64,000 nucleotides of DNA from Gymnodinialimonas phycosphaerae (GCF_019195455.1 NZ_JAIMBW010000001.1:4243849-4307848), one strand, 5' to 3'; positions 8,946 through 18,111 are shown, counted from the stretch's first letter. The notes: a model not told the origin generated them from the sequence alone. A program made the numbers and translations.

Positions 8946-9569
8946 CTATTGCGTGAGGTGGGAGGCGACGATCTGGGCCAGAGCCCGGGCGACGCTGTCG
9001 GGTTCGGCGGAGGCATCGACGAGGTGGCAGCGGCCTGGTGCCTCTTCTGCCAGGGCCTGGAACCCGGCGCGGAGCTTTTGTTGGAAGGCCAGGCCGAAGT
9101 CCTCGAACCGGTCCTCGCCGCTATCACGGGCAAGGCCCCGCGACAGGGCCAGTTCCGGGTCCATGTCGAGGATCAGGGTTAGGTCTGGTTCCACCCCGAT
9201 CGCCTCGGCGTGGATGCGGTCGACCAAGCCACGCAACTCTCCACGTGTGGCACCTTGATAGACGCGGGTGCTGTCGGCGAAGCGGTCGGTCACAACATCC
9301 CGTCCGGCGGCCAGGGCGGGGCGGATTGTACGCTCCAGATGATCGCGACGGGCGGCGGTGAACAGCAAGATCTCGGTCTCGGCGCTCCAGCGGTCCGGGT
9401 TGCCCTCAACCAGCAAGCGGCGGATTTCCTCGGCACCGTCCGAGCCGCCGGGCTCTCGCGTGCGCAAAGGATCACGGCCCTGGGCGCGCAACCATTCAAC
9501 CAACGCCTGCGTTTGGGTGGATTTGCCAGAGCCGTCGATGCCTTCGAGGCTGATGAAAAGAGGGGGCAT
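8946..9569 (-). CDS. tmk: Thymidylate kinase
   Basis: A 207-residue dTMP kinase beginning MPPLFISLEGIDGSGKSTQ, with the P-loop at residues 10-17. The nucleotide-monophosphate motif is VVTDRFADSTRVYQGATRG. The LID region is Arg-rich (ALSRGLARDSGEDRFE). It phosphorylates dTMP to dTDP in the cytoplasm. The frame is open for 50 codons upstream of this ATG, but that segment is not family-like and the chosen start gives the standard N-terminus. About 210 bases of non-coding sequence separate it from holB, including the hairpin GGCGGC-TTG-GCCGCC without a clear U tract. Confidence 0.93.
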   Translation of the reverse strand: MPPLFISLEGIDGSGKSTQTQALVEWLRAQGRDPLRTREPGGSDGAEEIRRLLVEGNPDRWSAETEILLFTAARRDHLERTIRPALAAGRDVVTDRFADSTRVYQGATRGELRGLVDRIHAEAIGVEPDLTLILDMDPELALSRGLARDSGEDRFEDFGLAFQQKLRAGFQALAEEAPGRCHLVDASAEPDSVARALAQIVASHLTQ

Positions 9570-9752
9570 CCGGGTTCTGTGCCTTCGGCTTGCTGTGTGT
9601 GACGTAGGTTTTGCACGCTGCACGGGAGAGGGCAAGCGACGCTGATGCCGCTCATGTCCCACGTCAGAGGGGGAGCGCCCAAAGCGCAGGCAAGCGCCCG
9701 CAGGGCGCGGGGCCAGCACGGGAGTGTCTGGGATCAGGGCTGGGTGATCGCG

Positions 9753-10961
9753 TCAGGAGGCGGGCGCTTCGTCGCCCCTGCGGGACATCAGCCCCATCAC
9801 GTTGGACCAGGCCGCGCCGATGCGCACCATGGGGCCGCCGCGCGGGACGTCCTCCATCACCACGACGGGGACGCGGGCCTCGAACCCATGCACGCCTTGC
9901 ACGACGTGCAGTTCGCCCACGACATCGCCGGCGCTGATCGGGGCGGGCAGGGGGCTGGTGTAGGTCAATGTCGCCTCGATCTCAGGATCCAGAAGCGCGG
10001 GAAGCAACATCTCGATCCCTTCTGAAGGCGCGAGGCCCACGGTTGGCTGGCTGCCCAGGAATACCGGCGCGCGGGCAAGTTCCACGCCCGGCTCTACCAC
10101 GTCGCGCATGACGAATTGACGGAACGCCCATGTCACGATCCGCTCGGCTTCTGCCGCGCGGGCCTCGGCCGAGCTGAGGCCGGTGATCACAAAGCTTACG
10201 CGCCGGTCCCCCTGCATGGCCGACCCGGCCAACCCATACCCGGCCTCTTGCGTGTGGCCTGTCTTCAAGCCATCTGCGCCGACGCCAAGGCCCAGAAGCG
10301 GGTTGCGGTTGAAGCGGTTGGCGGGGCTGCGGTTTTCATAATCGAATTCGGTTTCCTGAAAGTAGGCGTAATACTCGGGAAACTCCTCGATAAGTCGCAC
10401 GGTCAGAATACCCAGGTCGCGCATCGACATGCGGTGGCCCTCGGCGGGCCACCCCGAGGCATTCCTGAAGGTGGAATTCATCATCCCCAACTGCTGCGCC
10501 CGTTGGGTCATCATCGTGGCGAAGCCCTCTTCGGTGCCGTCGGGCGACAGCGCTTCACCCAAGGCCACAGAGGCGTCATTGCCCGACACGATCACGATCC
10601 CGCGGATCAGATCCTCGATCGTGGGGCGGTCCTGCGTGTTGAGGAACATGGTCGAGCCGCCAAAGCTCATGGCATGCTCGGACACCGGCACGCGGGTGTC
10701 CAGCGACAGGCGGCCATCGCGGAGCGCCTCAAACGCCATCAGAAGCGTCATCAATTTGGACATCGACGCGGGCGGCAGCGCCTCATCGGCGTTCAACGCC
10801 AGCAGCACCTGGCCCGAGGCGTGGTCATAAACATAGGCCGCGCGGGCCTGGGTCTCGTACCCTTGCGCCTGAACCACCGCGGGGGCGACAAGGGCAGAGA
10901 GACAAACGAAAACCGCCGCGAGGAAGGTCGCGGCGGGTTTTGTCAAAGATGCGATGTGCAT
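9753..10961 (-). CDS. D-alanyl-D-alanine carboxypeptidase (low-molecular-weight PBP)
   Basis: A 402-residue exported penicillin-binding protein of the DacA/DacC/DacF class. A signal peptide covers about residues 1-33 (hydrophobic run FLAAVFVCLSALVAPAVVQA). The three catalytic motifs are present: SMSK at 66-69, SGN at 126-128 and KTG at 233-235. A C-terminal beta-rich PBP5_C-like domain follows from about residue 285. It trims the terminal D-Ala of peptidoglycan pentapeptides in the periplasm. The SPOR-domain protein is encoded just upstream on the same strand, a pairing that also points to cell-wall work. Confidence 0.93.
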   Translation of the reverse strand: MHIASLTKPAATFLAAVFVCLSALVAPAVVQAQGYETQARAAYVYDHASGQVLLALNADEALPPASMSKLMTLLMAFEALRDGRLSLDTRVPVSEHAMSFGGSTMFLNTQDRPTIEDLIRGIVIVSGNDASVALGEALSPDGTEEGFATMMTQRAQQLGMMNSTFRNASGWPAEGHRMSMRDLGILTVRLIEEFPEYYAYFQETEFDYENRSPANRFNRNPLLGLGVGADGLKTGHTQEAGYGLAGSAMQGDRRVSFVITGLSSAEARAAEAERIVTWAFRQFVMRDVVEPGVELARAPVFLGSQPTVGLAPSEGIEMLLPALLDPEIEATLTYTSPLPAPISAGDVVGELHVVQGVHGFEARVPVVVMEDVPRGGPMVRIGAAWSNVMGLMSRRGDEAPAS

Positions 10962-11042
10962 GGGCCCCTCAAGCGTTTCAAGTGCAACAGGGGTCCAGCT
11001 AAAGGCGAAACCTGCGCAACATCAAGGTGCCATACCGCGCCT

Positions 11043-11073
11043 CGCGAAAATCTGCTTACGCAGGCTTTTCGCG
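11043..11073. terminator. Strong hairpin between SPOR and carboxypeptidase genes
   Basis: Inverted repeat CGCGAAAA ... TTTTCGCG enclosing a second stem CTGC-TTAC-GCAG. It lies 8 bases after the SPOR gene stop in the direction of transcription. The A/T part of the outer stem can act as a U-rich terminator, but there is no clean T tract outside the stem, so a purely structural or attenuating role is also possible. Confidence 0.45.
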
Positions 11074-11080
11074 GGACGGG

Positions 11081-11968
11081 TCAACGTCTAACGAAAAAGG
11101 CGTCGTCAAAGCCAAGGTCACGGACGTTGGCCAGGATCGCTTCGCGGGTTTCCGCGCTGTCGGCGGGGCCCACGACGACACGCCAGAACTGTCGGCCATT
11201 GGTGGTCTGGTCGTAGATCGTCGGCTCAAGGCCCACGCTGCGCAGCGCTTGCCCGGTGTTGGTCGCATTCTCTTGCACGGAGAAGATGCCGATCTGGATA
11301 TAGGCCTGCTCGGGCGCGTTGGCCGCAGGGGTGCGTGCGACCGCAGGTTGCGCGGCAGGGCTTGCGGCATCAATAGCGGCGGCGGCAGTTGCGATGGTGC
11401 TGTCGGCTCCCTCCAGCGGTGTCGAGGTGATGGTGTCCGCCGCCGCAGAGGCAGCGATATCCGCGCCGGGCGCGAAGCTGTCGGGGGCGGCATCCGCCGT
11501 CGCGGCCACTTCTTCGCGGCGCAGCGCCGTGACGTTCAGCATCGTGGGGTCGCCTGCCAGCACACCAATCGCGGCGGCGGCATCCGAGGAGATCTGAAGG
11601 TCGGGGCCGGGGTTGTCACGCTCGCGCCGGAACAGGGCGCCGATCACGAAGCGGCCGTTTTCGTCGTTGCGGATGATCACCCGCTCGGGGTCCGTGACAT
11701 CGGGGTGCGCGACCCAGACACCGCCAAGGGACGGGCGACCGTCCCAGAGGCCCTCGGTCGTGGCCTCGAAGATCTCGGGCGCTTCGACGTCGCGCTCCAC
11801 AAGGCGCGTGGCGCCAATGGGGGCCGGACCGTCGGCATCGGCATTGCGGGAACTGAAGAGCCCGCCTCCGCCTTCTTCGACGCAGCCCGCAAGGGCGATG
11901 ACTGGAACAAGCGCGAAGGTTAACGCGCGGATTCGGGACGTTTGGCGGATTGGGGTCATACTGCTCAT
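11081..11968 (-). CDS. SPOR-domain lipoprotein
   Basis: A 295-residue exported protein. The N-terminus has a lipoprotein signal with the lipobox LAGC at about residues 26-29. A disordered Ala-rich linker occupies about residues 125-215. The C-terminus is a SPOR domain (starting near AYIQIGIFSVQENATNTGQALRS and ending DLGFDDAFFVRR). SPOR domains bind denuded glycan strands at the division septum. A second ATG at codon 4 could be the true start, and neither has a strong ribosome-binding site. It is transcribed toward the D,D-carboxypeptidase gene, with a hairpin between them. Confidence 0.87.
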   Translation of the reverse strand: MSSMTPIRQTSRIRALTFALVPVIALAGCVEEGGGGLFSSRNADADGPAPIGATRLVERDVEAPEIFEATTEGLWDGRPSLGGVWVAHPDVTDPERVIIRNDENGRFVIGALFRRERDNPGPDLQISSDAAAAIGVLAGDPTMLNVTALRREEVAATADAAPDSFAPGADIAASAAADTITSTPLEGADSTIATAAAAIDAASPAAQPAVARTPAANAPEQAYIQIGIFSVQENATNTGQALRSVGLEPTIYDQTTNGRQFWRVVVGPADSAETREAILANVRDLGFDDAFFVRR

Positions 11969-12180
11969 CTCTGCACTCTGTCCCCACGCGTCATGCGCGC
12001 AGGTGTTTTTATTGCGATCCCGGACGTTGCCGGAGTGCGATCCGGTTGCATGGACCGCGCCTGTATTACCGTTACGTTACATCACCGATTCGCATCTGAA
12101 AAGCCGCCTTGTGCAGAACGCTGCGCAGAGTGGGTTTCAGAATCACACTTGCCACAGTATCGCGGTGTCCAGACCCGCCC

Positions 12181-12270
12181 GGAGGAGTGGCAGAGTGGTC
12201 GAATGCACCGGTCTTGAAAACCGGCGTGCGTGAAAGCGTACCGTGGGTTCGAATCCCACCTCCTCCGCCA
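12181..12270 (+). tRNA. tRNA-Ser(UGA)
   Basis: Acceptor stem GGAGGAG pairs with CTCCTCC, with G as discriminator and an encoded CCA at 12268-12270. The anticodon stem CCGGT/ACCGG holds the loop CTTGAAA, giving anticodon TGA. A long variable arm and the T loop TTCGAAT are present, as expected for a class II serine tRNA. Foreign DNA starts directly downstream, so this gene is a likely insertion landmark. Confidence 0.97.
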
Positions 12271-12296
12271 CTTGCCCTTGAGAAACGTTTCTCCCG

Positions 12297-12318
12297 ATCC
12301 GGCTGCGGCCGGATTTTT
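12297..12318 (+). terminator. Terminator after tRNA-Ser
   Basis: Hairpin ATCCGGC-TGCG-GCCGGAT followed by a T tract, 27 bases after the tRNA 3' end. Confidence 0.8.
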
Positions 12319-12775
12319 CCGTTGTTTTCGAGGGTTATGCGGGAGGGGCTGAGCACTGGCCGGTGGGGAGGAATGGTCAGAAGCGGTCTCTCCGGGCCGG
12401 TATTCTCCGGACCTCATGACTCCGCTGATTTGGTGTTCAGGTTATAAGTCTCTGATACAAAATGGTTTACCTAAAGTGCGGCTAAGCACTTCGACTTCGG
12501 TCTCTACCGCATTAAAGCGACCCGGTTCGAACCTCGCCAGTTGTGACGATGTCAAAATAAGAGCAGAATTCGACGTTGTGGTCAGGTCGCTCGCAAGATC
12601 CGCAAAGGAGGGAGGACGACAGCGCCCCACCTACCTTTTTGTTCAGTTTCTCCAGCCGCTTGCATTCAGGTTTCTTGGAAACAAAACTGAACTCTGGCAA
12701 GCTCTATCCATGGGATGGTCCAAAGCAATTTTGTGATGCCAAGGCGACTTCGGGAGGTGGTCACCTTCTTGGTAG
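12319..12775. other. Non-coding stretch at the start of the defence island
   Basis: About 460 bases with no convincing gene. Short frames exist on both strands, but none has a ribosome-binding site with protein-like composition. From about 12420 the sequence is visibly more A+T-rich than the host DNA to the left, marking the transition into acquired DNA. I see no integrase and no direct repeat of the tRNA 3' end here beyond the tRNA itself. Confidence 0.5.
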
Positions 12776-12928
12776 ATGTTGGATCCGACGCTTGACCTTC
12801 CCTATATTGAAGCCGACGATATTTTAGTGGGAATGCAGGAACCTGCATACAGGCGCTTGTCTCCGGTGTGCAATGAAACCGGTGCGCCGAACTTCGACGG
12901 TTATTGGGAGATGAAACGAATTGGATGA
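12776..12928 (+). CDS. Small ORF translationally coupled to the AIPR gene
   Basis: An unannotated 50-residue frame beginning MLDPTLDLPYIEADDI and ending DGYWEMKRIG. Its composition is protein-like (acidic N-terminus, Tyr/Trp-containing C-terminus). A stop codon immediately precedes the ATG, so it is not the tail of a longer frame. Its stop at 12926-12928 overlaps the TTG start of the AIPR gene (12921) by eight bases, an arrangement typical of translational coupling. Weak points are the lack of a close Shine-Dalgarno sequence (a GGAGG lies about 18 bases upstream) and the lack of any recognised family. It could be an antitoxin-like or regulatory partner of AIPR, or a chance frame. Confidence 0.4.
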   Translation: MLDPTLDLPYIEADDILVGMQEPAYRRLSPVCNETGAPNFDGYWEMKRIG

Positions 12929-15035
12929 ACTGGTCGAATTCAATAATTCATTGATTGAGGAAGTCGCCGCAGAAGCATCAGCAAGTGGCATTTCACAGGC
13001 TGACGCCTTTTTCGAGCGGATGGCGGCCCTCCTGGAAGCAGAAGGTGAAATTGCGACCGCTGACCGAGTTACGTTTCTCGCCAGCAGTCAGGGCAAGACC
13101 GTAAGGCTCGACGGGATTGGCGGAGACCCCCGTGAGTCCGAGGGTATCCTTAGCGTCATCGTCAGCGATTTTCATGATGGAGACGCGGCGGAGAAGATCA
13201 ATGCAAGCGATGCCAAGAAGGCCTTCGGCCACCTTATCAACTTTGTCGCTGCCGCGCGTCGAGCAGCCTTCCGGGAGGACCTGATCGAAGGGAGTGCTGA
13301 AGCAGGTGCCGCCTCGATTATTACATCGGCGTGGTCATCTATTACGAAGATCAAACTCATTCTCATGACCAACGCGACCTATAGTGCCAGGACAGACGCG
13401 GTTCTTGCGGGCAAGATTGATGGCATTCCAGTCACCTACAACATCTGGGATCTTACACGCTTCCATCGTTACGAGACGTCGGGACACGCTCGGGAAAAGA
13501 TCATCGTCAATTTTCGGGAAGATTTCGGCGCAAGCATCCCGGCACTGGCTGCTTCGAGCAGCGGCGAACACCTCGACAGTTATCTTGTTGTGATCAGCGG
13601 CCATCAATTGGCTGAAATTTATGACAAATGGGGGGCGCGGCTTTTGGAGTCGAACGTTCGGAGCTTCCTTCAGGCGCGCGGCGCTGTGAACCGGGGTATT
13701 CGGGACACCATCAAGGATGAACCGGCAATGTTCTTCAGCTATAACAACGGGCTGTCGGCAACGGCCGACAGTGTCGAGGTAGAGAAGACATCGAACGGTC
13801 TCAGGATCGTGTCCGCGACAAACCTGCAGGTAGTAAATGGTGGTCAAACCACAGCTTCTCTCCACGCGGCTCGGAAAATCTCGCCAGAAACGCTCGAACA
13901 GGTCCACGTGCAAATGAAGTTGACAGTTGTTCCGTCGGATGCTTCCGAAGAGGTCGTCCCGTTCATCTCGAAATACGCCAACAGTCAGAACAAGGTCAGC
14001 GCGGCGGATTTCTTCTCGAACCACCCGTTCCATATGAGGATGGAAGAATACTCGAGACGAGTTTTGGCTCCGGCCGCCGAAGGTACAAACCGGGAGACAA
14101 AATGGTTCTACGAGCGCGCAAGGGGTCAGTACCTTGTCGAACGCGCCAAGAAATCCCAAGCTGAACGTCGGCGTTTTGATCTTGAAAACCCGAAACCGCA
14201 ATACTTCGTCAAAACCGACCTTGCGAAGGTCGAGATGAGTTTCCGCATGCGGCCTGATACGGTCAGCAAGGGCGCGCAGAAAAACTTCGGCGAGTTTGCC
14301 CAGATGATCGGGGCGGAATGGAACCGGAGTGACAAGAAGTTCGATGAGACATGGTATCGGCGCCTAGTCTCTAAACTGATAATCTTCCGGCATCTCGAAA
14401 AGACAATTCCGAAACAGTCGTGGTATCCCGGTGGATATCGCGCGAACATTGTTACCTATTCTATCGCTAAATTGGTCTCGGACGCGGATGAAAGGGACCA
14501 GGTTATTGATCTTGATGCCGTATGGCGGCGCCAATCGGTATCGCGGGATCTAGGTGACGCATTATTGATCGCGGCCGAAGCGGCAGTGGAAGTAATCACC
14601 CACCCCGAAGCGGGCGTGAACAATATAACGGAATGGGGAAAGAAACAGGCGTGTTGGGCGACCTTGCAGCGGGCTGATATCGACTATGGGCCTGAGTTTA
14701 TGAACTGTCTCGTCGAGCCAGAGCAGGCGCGCGCTGTTCAGAGAGATGGCCGTCGCGAAGAAGCAGTAATTTCTGGCATCGAAGCCCAGACTTCGGTGAT
14801 TGAGGCCGGAGGTGAATTCTGGAACCAGCTTAGGGAATGGGGCGGAGGCAAGAGGATATTCAGTCCAAAGGAGGATGGCATACTAAAGGTTTGCAGCCTC
14901 TTCCCGTCCAAGCTGCCGTCGGAAAAACAATCGGTCATCGCACTCGATCTTCTTGAGCGGGCCCGAGAGGAAGGCTACGCGGACGAGGACGAATCTCCAA
15001 GGGTCCGGATATCCTCCTTGTCACGACAGCACTAA
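12921..15035 (+). CDS. AIPR family protein (abortive infection, phage resistance)
   Basis: A 704-residue protein with the hallmarks of the AIPR family. The central core contains AMFFSYNNGLSATADSVEVE, the strongly conserved LQVVNGGQTTASLHAARK, and NSQNKVSAADFFSNHPFH followed by TKWFYERARGQYLVE. The family is named for abortive infection phage resistance and is recurrent in restriction-modification and defence clusters, but its catalytic chemistry is not established. The start is TTG at 12921, with GGGAG 10 bases upstream. A TGA lies three codons upstream in frame, so no longer start exists. It converges on the EcoRII-N-like gene 16 bases later. Its base composition matches the facing methyltransferase operon, which suggests they moved together. 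Confidence 0.88.
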   Translation: MDELVEFNNSLIEEVAAEASASGISQADAFFERMAALLEAEGEIATADRVTFLASSQGKTVRLDGIGGDPRESEGILSVIVSDFHDGDAAEKINASDAKKAFGHLINFVAAARRAAFREDLIEGSAEAGAASIITSAWSSITKIKLILMTNATYSARTDAVLAGKIDGIPVTYNIWDLTRFHRYETSGHAREKIIVNFREDFGASIPALAASSSGEHLDSYLVVISGHQLAEIYDKWGARLLESNVRSFLQARGAVNRGIRDTIKDEPAMFFSYNNGLSATADSVEVEKTSNGLRIVSATNLQVVNGGQTTASLHAARKISPETLEQVHVQMKLTVVPSDASEEVVPFISKYANSQNKVSAADFFSNHPFHMRMEEYSRRVLAPAAEGTNRETKWFYERARGQYLVERAKKSQAERRRFDLENPKPQYFVKTDLAKVEMSFRMRPDTVSKGAQKNFGEFAQMIGAEWNRSDKKFDETWYRRLVSKLIIFRHLEKTIPKQSWYPGGYRANIVTYSIAKLVSDADERDQVIDLDAVWRRQSVSRDLGDALLIAAEAAVEVITHPEAGVNNITEWGKKQACWATLQRADIDYGPEFMNCLVEPEQARAVQRDGRREEAVISGIEAQTSVIEAGGEFWNQLREWGGGKRIFSPKEDGILKVCSLFPSKLPSEKQSVIALDLLERAREEGYADEDESPRVRISSLSRQH

Positions 15036-15051
15036 GATAGGACTGCCACCT

Positions 15052-15483
15052 TCAATGGACCCGCCGCCAGGCCGTCAAACGGATTCGAACGCCTTGATCA
15101 GGTTCAGGCTCTTCAGCGTCTTTCGGTCTGATCCCGATCGAATACCGGTTGCCGAAGCTAGCCCGTGATATTTCGAACTCGTCACCTTCCCTAGCGCCAA
15201 CGTCCCGAAACCAGCTCGTCATGTGTGTAATCCGGTACTCATTTCTGGTGCCGCCCGGATCGTGAAGGCGGTTGTTGTAGTAGACGAAACGGAATTTCAA
15301 AGTGTGTCCGGTTTCGTCGATGCACTCGATCCATGCGTCAGGGTTCTTTACGTCCTGATCAAGAGCCGGCAGCATTGCGAGAAGTTCCTTCTCGCCTTTG
15401 GGGATCAAGACGCCGCCTTGGTGTCCACCGGTCGTTCCGACATCATTGGCACTCAGTCGCTTTCTGAATTTTTCACTGCTCAT
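15052..15483 (-). CDS. Stand-alone EcoRII-N / B3-like DNA-binding domain protein
   Basis: A 143-residue protein with the signature RKRLSANDVGTTGGHQGGVLIPK. This resembles the N-terminal effector-binding (EcoRII-N, B3-type pseudobarrel) domain of the type IIE enzyme EcoRII. Other matching parts are FRFVYYNNRLHDPGGTRNEYRIT and the C-terminal GVRIRLTAWRR. The nuclease domain that follows in EcoRII is absent, so this should be a sequence-specific DNA-binding subunit. Its ATG overlaps the stop of the SNF2 gene (ATGA), making it the last gene of the methyltransferase operon. Inference: it provides target recognition for the ATPase and nuclease proteins encoded with it. Confidence 0.75.
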   Translation of the reverse strand: MSSEKFRKRLSANDVGTTGGHQGGVLIPKGEKELLAMLPALDQDVKNPDAWIECIDETGHTLKFRFVYYNNRLHDPGGTRNEYRITHMTSWFRDVGAREGDEFEISRASFGNRYSIGIRPKDAEEPEPDQGVRIRLTAWRRVH

Positions 15484-17291
15484 GACTTCACCGGCATAAT
15501 TTCGAGGGCACGTTTGAGATCATCGGCGTCACGGGTCGAGACTGGCACGGTCTCGTTCGCAAGGTCGTTTTTCCAGGCGGACCGATCGATCATAACTTCC
15601 TCCACGGTATCCAAATAGAAGAGCCGATAGACAGTGACCGGTTCGGTCTGCCCTCTTCGGTGTGCCCGTGCACTCGCTTGGGCTTCAAGCGCGGGATTCC
15701 ACACCGGGGTGAAATGGATCACAACGGTTGCTGCAGTAATGTTTAAACCTGCCCCCGCCGCTTTTGGGTTGAGGACCAAGCAGGCCGATCCTTCGTGAGC
15801 TGCGAATAAATCGATGATGGTTTGCCTGTCCTCCTGAGGGGTTGAACCGTTTATGGCCCCCCAATGGGTATCGGGCATATGGGAACACGCTTGCTTAAGG
15901 AGGTCACCGATCCGATTGAAAAGAGAGAAAACAATGACCTTTCGACCATTGGCAAACGCCTCACGAAGAAGGGCGACTGCTCGCTCCATCTTGGGTGTCA
16001 TAAGAGGCATGTCTGCGGCTGAGACAATGGCCGCATCCTCTTCGGTTTCCGCCGAGTTGCGCAACCACGGATGAGCGCAAACGAGCTGCAACTGTAGAGT
16101 AGCAACAAGGGCGCCCGCGACGGGATACCTCTCCATAGTGGCGTCACGTACATCGCGATAGTGGTCGATCAGCCGGTCGTCGAGTTCGAGCGGAACATCC
16201 ACGTCAATCCTTTCCGGCAGATCGCTGGCGACATCCGCCACCCGGCGTTTTAGGACGATTGGGTCGGTGAGACGCTGCAACCGTTGACCTGAGTCGAGAC
16301 TATCGGGAAAACTGCTCTCGAACTCCGATAGGCTGCCCAAAAGCCCTGGAATGGCGAAATCCGTCAAAGACCAAAGGTCGACCAAGCTATTTTCGACGGG
16401 TGTCCCGGTCATAGGAATGGCCCGTTTCCGGGGGATGGTTGCGATTGCTTGGCGACGGTTCGAGTGTGGGTTCTTGATTGCTTGGGCCTCATCGCAAATC
16501 ACCCAAGACCATTCAAGGCTCGAAAAAATGGCAATATCATTTACCATAGTATCGTAGGTTGTGATCAGCACTTGGGACCCTTGCAGCCCTGAAACCACCC
16601 CAGTCCTGTGCGCTCCTCTATGAACAGCTACACCCAATGTCGGCGCGAACCTGGCAATCTCGCGTACCCAGTTGGCAATGAGGCTGGTGGGACAGACAAT
16701 CAGTGCCGGTGCCTGGGTCCCGGGCCGATCGATCATGAGCAGCGCGATGATTTGGAGTGTCTTACCGAGGCCCATCTCATCGGCGAGAATCAGTCCGCCA
16801 GTTCGGGAGACCGTTTCCCACATCCATTGAACGCCCCTCGCCTGATAGGGAAATAGCTTCGCCTCCAAGCCCGCGATACCGATCGTATCGCTTTTTAAAT
16901 CTGCAGCCTCCTTGCCCGGTTTCATAATCGCTTCCGACGGCTCGGTAGCGATGCCGTCCTCATCGGACCTCATGAGTCGGATTGCAGTGCTGAATGGAAT
17001 ATCAGTGGGATCGACATCGCCGATTTTTTGCACGAGCAATTGCGTTGCATCGCGTGGGAGGGGCCGAAGTATCGTACCATCGACCACCCAGCTATGGCGG
17101 TTGGTAGGGGCCATGAACTCATGCCGCTCGCCCCGTACTATCCTAACGCCGCCCAACCGCGCGACGATTCGGTTCTCCTCACGCTCGAGGCGGACGATCG
17201 GTTCCAGAAGTCTTTCCGAAATAGAATGACCACCAGGAGGAGCCTCTTTCAGACTTGCAAACGACTCGGGGAGTTTCGTGTAGTCAACCAC
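15480..17291 (-). CDS. SNF2-family DNA translocase/helicase
   Basis: A 603-residue SWI2/SNF2 ATPase. Motif I is DEMGLGKT (about residues 171-178), the Walker B box is DEAQ (about 267-270), and motif III reads MTGTPVENS. Motif V lies around NPKAAGAGLNITAA and motif VI around RAHRRGQ. The N-terminal 150 residues are not recognised. I place the start at the GTG at 17291. It follows GGAGG by six bases and overlaps the end of the HNH gene, whereas the longer frame to 17426 would overlap that gene by over 140 bases. It probably couples ATP hydrolysis to movement on DNA for the restriction complex encoded by this operon. Confidence 0.9.
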   Translation of the reverse strand: MVDYTKLPESFASLKEAPPGGHSISERLLEPIVRLEREENRIVARLGGVRIVRGERHEFMAPTNRHSWVVDGTILRPLPRDATQLLVQKIGDVDPTDIPFSTAIRLMRSDEDGIATEPSEAIMKPGKEAADLKSDTIGIAGLEAKLFPYQARGVQWMWETVSRTGGLILADEMGLGKTLQIIALLMIDRPGTQAPALIVCPTSLIANWVREIARFAPTLGVAVHRGAHRTGVVSGLQGSQVLITTYDTMVNDIAIFSSLEWSWVICDEAQAIKNPHSNRRQAIATIPRKRAIPMTGTPVENSLVDLWSLTDFAIPGLLGSLSEFESSFPDSLDSGQRLQRLTDPIVLKRRVADVASDLPERIDVDVPLELDDRLIDHYRDVRDATMERYPVAGALVATLQLQLVCAHPWLRNSAETEEDAAIVSAADMPLMTPKMERAVALLREAFANGRKVIVFSLFNRIGDLLKQACSHMPDTHWGAINGSTPQEDRQTIIDLFAAHEGSACLVLNPKAAGAGLNITAATVVIHFTPVWNPALEAQASARAHRRGQTEPVTVYRLFYLDTVEEVMIDRSAWKNDLANETVPVSTRDADDLKRALEIMPVKS

Positions 17292-18111
17292 CGTGTTCCT
17301 CCAACATGCACCTGATGTCTTCGATATCCCAAGGTACCGGTCGCCGCGTGTGGGCCGCCCGATGGCAGGAGGGACATAGAGGCAGGAGGTCGGTTGCGGG
17401 GTCGTAGGGTCTGGGAGCCGCGACATTTGCCAATGGCTCCAGGTGATGCACTTCGATTATGCCGCCAGCGATTTCGCCATAGCGCAGACGGGGCTCGAGT
17501 CCACAAGCCGCGCAACTCTCGCCGTGCAAGCGAATGCAGAGAAGCCGGTTGCGAGGGTTGCGCTCACGGCGATTGATGACGGAAGGCTTTATTGCCCCCT
17601 CGAAAGCCGGCTCATCGTCAACCGCGTCGTCCTCGACCATGTCGTACCCGATGAGTTCGGCCATCGCCGCCATCATGGGTACGATGACTTCACGGCAGGT
17701 AAGTGAGACCGCTTCATCTGTGTCGGGTCGAACGTCGTGCCGTATGGTAGCATCCATACGGAAGGAGCCATCGGTGACAGTCCAATCTTCAAGCGCCTGC
17801 TCTCCCAAAGAAAGTGCCGCAGCTTGGTCAATGGATGCTACAAGCGCCATAGCCAGCTGTCGATCCTCGGCCGATGCCTGACGAATCTGGCGGATAATGG
17901 GCCCAGAGAAATTTCCGAATGTCAGATTGACGTGGTGCGCTTTGAGGCCGCGGGGTCTAATTTCGGCAACGGGACCGTGCTGCTGGTCAAGGTCAGCGAA
18001 CCATATTTTCATACCAGATCGCAGCCCGCCATTGTCTATGGCTACCGCTATTACAGCGCCTGTGCCTTCCTCAAGTTCGCGGACAATTAGTTCCTGCTTC
18101 GCTGCCAGCAT
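17284..18111 (-). CDS. HNH endonuclease with unknown N-terminal domain
   Basis: A 275-residue protein. The C-terminal third is an HNH nuclease: zinc-type cysteines C200 and C203, then IIEVHHLEPLA with H222-H223, then LLPLCPSCHRAAH with C246, C249 and H250. The N-terminal 175 residues (beginning MLAAKQELIVRELEEG) match no domain I can name. The ATG overlaps the stop of the GHKL ATPase gene (ATGA), and the SNF2 gene starts within its last codons, so all three are translated together. Inference: this is the effector nuclease of the system, in place of the PD-(D/E)XK enzymes seen in related clusters. Confidence 0.85.
   Translation of the reverse strand: MLAAKQELIVRELEEGTGAVIAVAIDNGGLRSGMKIWFADLDQQHGPVAEIRPRGLKAHHVNLTFGNFSGPIIRQIRQASAEDRQLAMALVASIDQAAALSLGEQALEDWTVTDGSFRMDATIRHDVRPDTDEAVSLTCREVIVPMMAAMAELIGYDMVEDDAVDDEPAFEGAIKPSVINRRERNPRNRLLCIRLHGESCAACGLEPRLRYGEIAGGIIEVHHLEPLANVAAPRPYDPATDLLPLCPSCHRAAHTRRPVPWDIEDIRCMLEEHGG

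Noticed and set aside
12416..12736. 106-codon plus-strand frame after the tRNA
   Set aside because: No ribosome-binding site, non-protein-like composition and competing frames on both strands; treated as non-coding.
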